A stretch of 26,316 nt of DNA from Chara braunii (taxonomy: Eukaryota; Streptophyta; Charophyceae; Charales; Characeae). Below are positions 19,206 through 26,316 of the stretch, in pieces. Position 1 is the first letter of the stretch. Each line of letters opens with the position of its first letter. The stretch covers positions 276,045 to 302,360 of the forward strand of contig BFEA01000794.1 of NCBI GenBank assembly GCA_003427395.1, given 5' to 3'. The position numbers and the translations under genes are program-made. The notes below the pieces were generated by a model, which had not been told where the DNA came from, ran no database searches, and saw only the letters and a list, made by a program, of their open reading frames with translations.

Positions 19206-21420
19206 CTCAGCCGAAATCGCTCACAAACAGCCGCCTTACTCAGTCGACCTGCTCATGAACCTGACTGTCGTTCTCCGTTCTCCTTTCTATAACTTCCTCT
19301 CCCTGCGCACAGGCGCGTTATGCAAAAAGCAGCCAGTCCCAGCCTGTCAGTCTCGTGCCCAGCTCGTCTCGCCTTGTTCGACGCCCTCACGTTTGGGCCA
19401 ACCCTCTGGTTACGGTTCGTCTAACTGTCACCGTTCCCACACTAACCCAGCGCGACTCTTGATCACAAAATGCAACACACCCCCACGATTTTTTGCACGG
19501 TTGGCCTTCGTGCTCGTGGCACCGACCTTCGATTTCGTTAGTTACCTTCCCTGCAGGATGACCGCCGGCCTTCCGAGCTCGTCATTCAGCACTGATCAGC
19601 TCGTAACCACTCACCTCCTCATAGCTGACTGACACGGTGTGTATGTGCCAACCCCTGTTCTCATCTAACTCAACCGGTGCACACCGATCACCCCGACTCA
19701 AACCGTTACCCGGCTACTTCCCGTCAAGGTTGCAGACTACCCACCACTCATACCTCGTTAGTATAGCGTGCTCCCAACTGACCCTCGTAACCCGTCACGA
19801 ATCTCCACTCCCCCGCCTAGCGACCCATGCTCAGCACGCTTCCGAGTTGCTCATAGCTCCGATCGCAAAGTTATGAAGAACCCGTCTCCCAGCCACCCTC
19901 GACTCATCCACCGTCGCGCGCTCAACTACCTTACTCTGCGCGCTCGTCTTCCCACAGGTAAGATGACCCCTTCTACCCGTGGTCCCTACCCCACTCTCTG
20001 TCGTTCTCGTCCACTGCACGTGCCCCGTCTCTGGTTAAAGCCCAGACAACTCATTACCTCACAGCACCCCTGGTTCAATTCATGGGTACCGACAGCTCAG
20101 CTTTTTCACCGCTCGACTCACCTCACATCGTGTGCTCCGAGCTACTTCTACCAACTAGCCAAGGAGGTCGGTTCTCCTCAACCGTGGTACCTTCCCAGGA
20201 CTGTGCTGCAGCAGGTAAGACTAGAAGGCAGCACCAGCCACGGGCATAAATTCGCTCGTTGCCAGCTACGTTCGCCCCCTGCCTTCGCTCCTCCGACCCA
20301 CTCTCTTCCCGTCTCCTCCACTCTCACTCCAACTCCATCACCTCACACGTTGCTCCGCTAACGCACTGTTCTTTGACACGAACTTCCTTCGCACAATGCC
20401 CGCCACGCTCGCCCCCTGTCTTCACGCCTCCAAACCACTCACTTCTCGCCTTCTCCACTCTCACTAATTCCTTCTCCACTCGTAGGAGGACGGCTCTCCC
20501 TAACCGTGGTACCTTCCCGAAACCGGGCGGCAGCAGGTATTCACGCGGACCAAGAATACTGCGAAGTATATCTCCCCCTCCACTCACAGAAGGTTGAACC
20601 TCCCTGAACGTGGTACCTTCCCGAAGCAGAGCGACAACAGGTATTTGCGTGTACCAAGACTTCTGCGATGAGCGACTGGAACCTCGTACAAGGCTCCGCT
20701 ATCGCACCGTTCATCAGTACGTAGTTCCTTCGCACATTGCCCGCCACTTTCGCCACCGGTCCTCACCTCTCTGACCCGCTCTCTTCTCGCCTCTTCCGCT
20801 CTCACTCCAACCCCTTCTCCTCGCACGTCGCTCCTCTATCTCACCGTTCTTCAACCCGTGCTTCCTTCGCACACCGCCCGCCACGCTCACCGACTGTCTC
20901 CACTCTTCCAACCCGCTTCCTTCTCGCCTCCTCCACTCTCCCTCCAACTCCTTCCTCACTCGTAGCTGCCGATCCTCGTTTACAGTTCCGAAACCCTCTG
21001 CCCTTCGCCCCGTGCTGACTCCGCACGTAGCCTGACCTTCGCACTTCGCTCCCGACGACCTGTGCCTTACTCCACTTGTAACCTTCGCCCCTCACACGTT
21101 ACCCCACTATGGATGCACACTCTACACACAAAAAAACCTTGCGCTCATCGCTACCGAACACCAACCTTCTCGTTGTTCCAGTATCCTATCGTCATCCGAC
21201 ACCTGCTCCCTACACTTACCTCCTGTCCTCCGCTCATCACTTTCTATCACCTACCTCTCCCCGCTCGTAGCTCCCGACATTCGCTCGTTGCTCCGCATAC
21301 ACTCATCACTGGCGTCCAGACAGCTCCCGTTGCTCCCGATCACATACCTCATGCAATTCCGTAGTGGGCGTAACCACCAACACGAGTACGACCGCTCGTA
21401 TGGTTGTCGCGCATTCAAGA
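19206..21420. repeat. Pyrimidine-rich region of degenerate repeats
   Basis: The + strand is strongly C/T-rich, and the frames in it translate to Ser/Pro/Leu/Thr shadows. Within it, cttcgcaca..gcccgccac recurs at about 20386, 20727 and 20867, followed each time by blocks like ctcttctcgcctc and ccactctc. A second motif, cgtggtaccttccc, recurs near 20183, 20505 and 20609, each time followed about 25 bp later by c(a/g)(a/g)caggta. From 21000 to 21350 short gctcgtagctcc/actcatcac motifs recur. No gene is recognised. It could be the 5' region of the minus-strand PLE or an independent old satellite. Confidence 0.6.
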
Positions 21421-21722
21421 ATTGAAACAGCGAGGCCAATCGCTATGCGTCCATGCATTCCTGATCAGCATTGAAGCACCTACACGGACATCGAGCTCAA
21501 ACGCGCACATTCCCCGACGCGTTTCGCCTGGCTGCGCACCAGGACTCATCAAGGGGCTACCACTCTCCCGCATCCACCAAACATACCGCCCAGAGCAAAG
21601 AGGGCCAGAAGAAGAAGAAGAAAACAACCGAAAAAAAAAACAAAAAAAAAACGCTGGAGACGGTGGAGATTGACCGTCTAGAATCCATCGGTAATCCCAT
21701 GTGTTTGATAATCCATTCAATG

Positions 21723-21890
21723 GATTGATTGATGGATGGATGGATGGATGGATGAACCATTCAATGGATGGATGGATGGATGGATGAACCATTCAATGGA
21801 TGGATGGATGGATGGATGAACCATTCAATGGATGGATGGATGGATGGATGGATGGATGGATTGATTGATTGATTGATTGATTGATTGGGG
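21723..21890. repeat. GGAT microsatellite with a ~44-bp higher-order unit
   Basis: Runs of atgg are separated by gaaccattcaatgg three times (near 21754, 21786 and 21818), then pass into a run of attg. The two flanking reading frames in this repeat are not genes. Confidence 0.9.
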
Positions 21891-22204
21891 TTGATGAACT
21901 GATTCTCGAAACAGGAGAGGAGCGACAAACCCTCGCGAATGTCAACCGAAAATGATTACAATGATGATGATGCGCAAGTTGAAACAGTGGGACGGGGAGA
22001 ATACTGGGAACGATGAAGCGGGCAGAAGAGTGAACAGTGGAGATGAAGTGAGAGGGAAGAAGAGGACAAACCGATGCCTCATAGACGCAGTGTATCAAGC
22101 GTTCATTCACCTGCTCATGCCACAAACGATGCACATAGTACTCATTCATTCCTTCATTCATTCACTTGTTCATGGACAATTACCTGAAATTATCAAGGGA
22201 CGGA
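21891..22204. other. Unassigned stretch between microsatellites
   Basis: Unique-looking sequence with a short gatgatgat run near 21963. No product recognised in either frame set. Confidence 0.4.
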
Positions 22205-22745
22205 ATATCTATTGATTGGTTGAGTGATGAAATGGATTGATCGATTGATTGATTGTATTGACTGACCTGACTAACTAATTGCTTGACAGTTTGATTGATC
22301 GACAGTTTGATTGATTGATTGATTGATTGACTGACTGAATTAGGTGATTGGTTGGTTGATTGACCGATGGGTTGATTGATCATCCGATTGAACTGAGCAA
22401 ATGATCGAGTTATTGATCTGATTAATTGATTGACGGATGGATGGATTGGCAGCTTGCTTGATTGGTTGATTTCTTGTCTGTGGACTGGTTGATCGATTTA
22501 GTGGCTCGTTCATTACTCGGACTGATTGACCGATTTTTTACTGGTCAAATTAAGTGATGGATTGACTGGGTGATTGATTGATTGATTGATTGGTTGGTTG
22601 GTTGGTCGGTTGGTTGACAGTGCTCATCTAGTTTAAAGCCAAAATTTTCGGCTTTCCCATTTCTGTCTTTCACTGATTCATTGGTTGATTAACGGCGTGA
22701 TTGACCGATTGTTTGATTGACTGGCTAATTCATTCATTAACCGAT
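22205..22745. repeat. Degenerate TTGA microsatellite
   Basis: Several hundred bases built of ttga/ttgg/ctga tetranucleotides with many substitutions, purest near 22310-22330 and 22570-22590. A short non-repetitive insert lies at about 22618-22670. Confidence 0.85.
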
Positions 22746-22887
22746 TCGCTGGCGGATCTAACGTAGCAGCGGTTGATGAGGAGGTGTCAAGAGTTTCAGA
22801 CTGTCCTGTTCGGACCGTTCATGATCTGTCAATCCGTGCTCGTGTGGTAGCCCCGAGGCTACCCAGGCCACCCTGTAGATTTAGCCA

Positions 22888-22894
22888 TCCTCTC

Positions 22895-22927
<33 letters not shown>

Positions 22928-22991
22928 TATACACACGCACACACACATTTACACCAAGCCTCTCTCTCTTTCTCACGCACACACACAGACA

Positions 22992-23060
<69 letters not shown>
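22888..23060. repeat. Compound (CT)n/(CA)n microsatellite
   Basis: Blocks of ctctct and cacaca alternate: (CT) near 22890-22907, (CA) near 22908-22948, (CT) 22961-22972, then a long (CT) at about 22995-23030 followed by (CA) to about 23060. Confidence 0.95.
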
Positions 23061-23062
<2 letters not shown>

Positions 23063-23566
23063 GGCAAACATTCTCGCTATATTTCAGGTCCAGAGGGTCC
23101 CACAGGCAAATCCTTCACCGTGCAATGACCTGTGGAAATTATGACACAGCTACATAAGAGAAATGTGTGTGCATTAACTCAATTGTCGCACTGCACTGTG
23201 CTAATCAACCAATAACCGCGACAGACGACCCCGACAATGCTTGCTATTACGTGCATGGGTCCTGGAGACCATCTCACGCAAGTGTGTACATGCCATGCAT
23301 CGTTCTCCCACACACAACGAACAGTAGTCTGATAATAGACAAAGGTAGAGAAGATGAGAACCGAGTTTCACAGCTTATATTATCAAAAATATGAATACAA
23401 AGTGTTTCAAAGTTTCCCTGAGTCCAGCGCTCATCAGCGCAACACCAATATCTTGCCAACTCATCAATATGCCTTCCAGTGAATCAGTGCTACCCCTGCA
23501 GATAATCTCCAAGTCATCAATGTGGTCACCACTCATCAATGCCACCTCTGCAGATCACATCCAACT

Positions 23567-23575
23567 CAGGTAAGT
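23567..23575 (+). other. Consensus 5' splice donor CAG|GTAAGT
   Basis: Perfect nine-base match, with the intron starting at 23570. A possible upstream exon contains repeated ctcatcaatg blocks (23450-23550). No protein was recognised. Confidence 0.35.
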
Positions 23576-23884
23576 ATCTTCCATAGCCAACCTTGAATGA
23601 ACACTCTCAGCCTCAATCCCTTCCTCTTATGATGCATATACACTCTTCAATACTCATGAGGATCTACTCTGGATACTACTCATAGCTACATACTAACCCT
23701 CTACTACTAATGCTAACTTGCTGGGCAGCTATGGCTGCATCACTTCCAGCATACAGGCTTCTCCCTTCACTCAGCGCATCTTCTCCTTCCAGCGCTGCTC
23801 CTACTGGCTCAACGCACAAGTGCACCAGCACTTCCACGCATAGAATGCCAGTGGAGATCTGGGTAGGAATGAGGCTGGCTGCCT

Positions 23885-23914
23885 CCTTTATACTCCTCGC
23901 TGGGTCTGTATTGG
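23885..23914 (-). promoter_or_regulatory. CCAAT plus TATA box arrangement
   Basis: Minus-strand CCAAT followed about 20 bp later by TATAAAGG, a typical RNA polymerase II core promoter spacing. No experimental or comparative support is available. Confidence 0.35.
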
Positions 23915-24107
23915 CTCAATCCAGCCTTCCTTTTGTCCCAGACCCTGCATTGCATGTGTCCCAGTAGAGTCCCAAATGAAGTTCAACTGCTGCTGAGGCC
24001 TCCCGGCCTGAATTTGGACTTGAAAGTCTGGATCTGGACTGACCCCTGGACTTAGACCAGAACTGGGACTGTGCCTATTGACTTTACTTTCGGACAGGCA
24101 CAACTCT

Positions 24108-24235
24108 CAACGAACAGACACATTTACTGCTTGAACAGACACTTTACTTGGCACGAACAGACATACTGCCTGCACGTACAGACACACCCTTACCCAAACA
24201 GACATGACATACACATCTCCTGGTGAACAGGTAAG
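24108..24235. repeat. Short minisatellite of acagaca motifs
   Basis: gaacagaca/acagaca recurs about five times at 20-30 bp steps (near 24112, 24133, 24157, 24177 and 24198), ending in tggtgaacag. Confidence 0.65.
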
Positions 24236-24236
24236 T
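24228..24236 (+). other. Consensus 5' splice donor CAG|GTAAGT
   Basis: Second perfect nine-base donor on the + strand, directly after the acagaca minisatellite, with the intron starting at 24231. Confidence 0.35.
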
Positions 24237-24761
24237 CTTTTGACAATGCCCTTTGCCTTAGTTTTAAATATGCCTGTTGATAGAGAACTTGACCCTTGAC
24301 CTGCTTTCACGTTTCTGAGCTCTGACGAGATACCTTTCACAATGCTTTACTTTTTCAAGGCCCGTGCTGCTTTATTTTTACAAGGCCTGAGGCCTATATC
24401 GGGTAAAGGCCCTTTTATACGGGATTGTACGACAGACCGGGATGGCGTGGGGAATATGCCTATAGGGGGACCGGAGATGCTCATGGGGAGCCCAAAAAAA
24501 AGTGGTGTGGACATTGTTGAAGTGTGTAGTTTGTGCACTACTTGCTATTCGTGCAAACGCAGTGGGTTGTAGTTTCACTCGGTCTGTCATCGTCTTTTGT
24601 TTTTTTTTCCCCTTTCAAAAGGGCATCCTTGCTGAATGCTACCGGCTGACCCCTGGCCGGTATCGCCCACCTGCTGTAGCACGCTACAGAATCGCACCTG
24701 CTGGTGGGTGCAGCTCCATCCGAAGTCGTGGGGCCACAACCTTGCTCAAGGACCCTGCGAG
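24237..24761. other. Unassigned stretch
   Basis: Short direct repeats such as caaggcc near 24356 and 24380, and a T-run at 24601-24608. No coding or RNA gene recognised. Confidence 0.4.
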
Positions 24762-24950
24762 GCTGAGTGCATTTTCGTGGGACCGCGCGAGGCTGACTGC
24801 TCAAGGACCATATGGGGCGCCAACCAGCCTCGGAGGAGGCTGAGTGCATTTTCGTGGGGCCGCAAGGCTGACTGCTCAAGGACCACGTGGGGCGCCAACC
24901 AGCCTTGGAGGAGGCTGAGTGCATTTTCGTGGGGCCGCAACAGCTGGACG
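24762..24950. repeat. ~76-bp tandem repeat, about 2.5 units
   Basis: gctgagtgcattttcgtggg starts at 24762, 24839 and 24914. Each copy is followed by a ctgactgctcaaggacca and ggcgccaaccagcct block, with the last copy incomplete. Reading frames on the two strands across this are repeat translations. Confidence 0.9.
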
Positions 24951-25007
24951 CGGGCCCGCAAGTGGATGAGATAGGCAGAAGTCGAAAGTAGAAAAAGAAA
25001 GGGATCA

Positions 25008-25376
25008 TTTGCAGAATATCCGCATAAGTTGAGATATATGCCAAAATGCCCCTGAAAGATGTGGGTAGAGCGGAATGCCCTTTTGGGCCGAAATCTTTGT
25101 GCTGTGCCCCTGTCAGGCGGGTGTGCAACTTTGCAATCTGGACCCCCCCGTTTGGGCCTTGGCCTTTTGCAAAAGCGCCTAGGAAAAGTTGTCAAGTACT
25201 GGGGCATTTCGCAAAGTTGGATGGTACCCGGTAGGGTTATATTGCAAGGATGGGAGTCCAACCGACACCAGGGGTATTTCACAAACTATTTATTTTGTCA
25301 GAGGGGCATTCCGCTCTACCCACATCTTTTAGGGGCATTTTGGCATATATCTCAACTTATGCGGATAGTTTGCAAA
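25008..25376. mobile_element. Inverted-repeat (fold-back/MITE-like) element, 73-bp arms
   Basis: The left arm 25008-25080 and right arm 25304-25376 are reverse complements at about 70 of 73 positions (mismatches near 25014, 25016 and 25054). The spacer is 223 bp. Arms contain cgcataagttgagatatatg and gatgtgggtagagcgg. A transcript through it could fold into a long near-perfect hairpin. No coding sequence is present. The class is unknown; it could also be two opposed copies of a dispersed repeat. Confidence 0.75.
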
Positions 25377-25496
25377 TTATTCCAAAAAGAAAAGAAAAGA
25401 AAAGCAAGCTGGAAACAAATGCCCGACAGATGGCAGGCAGCCAAGGACATGAGGAGTCAGAAGGTCCTGGGGCCAGGACCCACTAGCGCCCGTTTT

Positions 25497-25577
25497 CAAT
25501 CACATGTGACAGAGTTCGGTTTGCAATCATATGTGACAGAGTTCGGTTTTCAATCACATGTGACAGAGTTGGATTCC
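25497..25577. repeat. Three 27-bp tandem units with a tcacatgtga palindrome
   Basis: Units start at 25497, 25524 and 25551 (caatcacatgtgacagagtt...). The first and third carry the perfect palindrome tcacatgtga, an E-box type CACATGTG. The middle unit has one change (catatgtg). Confidence 0.9.
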
Positions 25578-25830
25578 TACACGCCATAGATGTAGGGGAA
25601 ATTGTGCAGCATTCTGAGTTTTGAACAGATTCAGAAAAAGAGAAAAAGTTTTGGCACCCTATGTATTTTCACCATTTGTTCCTCTTTCTTTTATTTCAAA
25701 ATCACTGTAGCAGCGTCGTGTTTTCCATACTTTTTTTTTCTGGGGGGGGAGCAATACTGTGACCTTGCTACAGTGCTTGGCATGCACAAAAAGGCGGACA
25801 AAAAAAAAACAAAGCTTGTGTACCGCCCCT
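25578..25830. other. Unassigned AT-rich stretch
   Basis: T-rich and A-rich runs (about 25728-25740, 25799-25809) and a G-run at 25743-25750. No gene recognised. Confidence 0.4.
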
Positions 25831-25835
25831 GGTAA

Positions 25836-25916
25836 CCGACCGGACGTCCGGACCGGTTTCCAGACAAGTCCGGTGCAATTTGTAGGGGTCCGGTGTCCGG
25901 TCCTGGACATCCGGAA
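25836..25916. repeat. Cluster of ccgg/gtccgg palindromic motifs
   Basis: About 80 bp with many gtccgg and ccggac copies on both strands, including the perfect palindrome ccggacgtccgg near 25839. Could be a protein-binding cluster or a hairpin-forming remnant. Confidence 0.55.
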
Positions 25917-26029
25917 AACAGCCCCCAGGCAAAAGCAGCAAAAGAAAGGGGGCTGCCCAGGACATTTTCAGGTCCTGGGCGCCCCCTGAAAAATATAGGC
26001 CCGGTTTTTTCTTTTTTTTGGGGGGCCTA

Positions 26030-26246
26030 CCGGACAGGGGTGGAACTGTGGAAGGACTGGACGCAGGTTACTACGACAGGACTTCACAGCACCTTTTCGA
26101 ATCTCCCGCCCGCCGCTGCTGCCAGTTTCCGGAGCGGGCCACGTCCTCCCTTCGTCCGTTGGAGTCCACCCTTCCGCCCAGCAGCCATCGCCGAGAGCCG
26201 CAAGGGTCTGCAGCCAGCCGACGACGAGGAAGCCGACAGCCAGCAG
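26030..26246 (+). other. Candidate first (5' UTR) exon ending at a strong splice donor
   Basis: GC-rich sequence with no ATG from 26030 to 26246, ending CAG|GTAAGT (donor at 26244-26252) and followed by a pyrimidine-rich intron start. This is what an untranslated first exon looks like in a plant-type gene. No TATA box is clear, and the downstream exons lie outside the window. Confidence 0.4.
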
Positions 26247-26251
26247 GTAAG

Positions 26252-26255
<4 letters not shown>

Positions 26256-26316
<61 letters not shown>
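26256..26316. repeat. (CT)n microsatellite at window end
   Basis: About 30 uninterrupted CT units immediately after the splice donor, running off the window. Confidence 0.97.

Larger units (their letters stand above)
23061..24105 (-). other. Possible LTR-like or promoter-bearing segment
   Basis: On the minus strand a CCAAT box (23910-23914) stands about 20 bp before a TATAAAGG box (23885-23892). Well downstream, near 23385-23400, there is an AT-rich patch (catatttttgataatat) that could be a polyadenylation region. This spacing would suit a retrotransposon LTR, but I found no TG...CA ends, direct partner or primer-binding site. The + strand frame at 23710-23967 contains a hydrophobic stretch (GMRLAASFILLAGSVLAQ), which I consider coincidental. 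Confidence 0.3.

Noticed and set aside
19066-20361. Two 188-197-residue Ser/Pro/Leu-rich + strand frames
   Set aside because: They lie in pyrimidine-rich repeats, partly antisense to the zinc-knuckle reading frame, with no recognisable domain.
22784-23128. Ser/Leu/His/Thr-rich reading frame
   Set aside because: Direct translation of the (CT)n/(CA)n microsatellite.
23710-23967. Small secreted protein with a signal-peptide-like segment
   Set aside because: The hydrophobic stretch is internal, composition before it is Ser/Thr low complexity, and the same DNA holds a minus-strand promoter-like element; no family recognised.
24538-25282. Overlapping 112-196-residue frames on both strands
   Set aside because: They span the 76-bp tandem repeat and the inverted-repeat element and merely repeat those units.

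Overview
The window looks like repeat-rich nuclear DNA of a plant-lineage eukaryote. It is dominated by decayed retroelements, satellites and microsatellites, with no bacterial-style operons, no recognisable tRNA or rRNA gene and no intact long host gene. A primer-binding site resembling plant initiator tRNA-Met, a chromodomain-type Ty3/gypsy element and a green-lineage type Penelope-like element (PLE) with an N-terminal GIY-YIG domain all fit a streptophyte alga. Chara braunii is my best guess; this is inference from protein style and was not checked by a search.

Layout. 1-2645: AT-rich DNA with a ~0.93 kb element bounded by 21-bp inverted repeats, imperfect duplications and A-rich repeats. 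2646-~10956: a Ty3/gypsy LTR retrotransposon on the + strand (5' LTR, primer-binding site, leader, gag, protease, reverse transcriptase/RNase H, chromodomain tail, polypurine tract, truncated 3' LTR). Its integrase block (about 8885-10050) lies in the opposite orientation. Every coding part carries stops or frameshifts. 10957-12158: unassigned DNA with a 135-bp tandem duplication. 12159-13165: a nine-copy minisatellite with a bZIP-type CCACGTCA core, running directly into the start of a second gypsy-type gag. 13166-15580: a G-rich satellite of about 100-bp units with an interspersed short unit. This array ends the second gag on its left and a PLE reverse transcriptase on its right. 15585-~19205 (minus strand): the PLE, with an ORF1-like CCHC zinc-knuckle/coiled-coil/SAP-like reading frame followed by a GIY-YIG plus reverse transcriptase reading frame.

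19206-21420: pyrimidine-rich degenerate repeats. 21720-23060: GGAT, TTGA, CT and CA microsatellites. 23061-26316: mixed sequence with a minus-strand CCAAT/TATA promoter-like arrangement, several minisatellites, a 73-bp-arm inverted-repeat element, three perfect CAG|GTAAGT splice donors on the + strand, and a terminal (CT)n run that continues off the window.

Nothing here appears able to make a complete functional protein. The most interesting items are the two-ORF GIY-YIG PLE, the inversion inside the gypsy polyprotein, the higher-order G-rich satellite that cuts into two coding regions, and the CCACGTCA minisatellite directly before a gag start.
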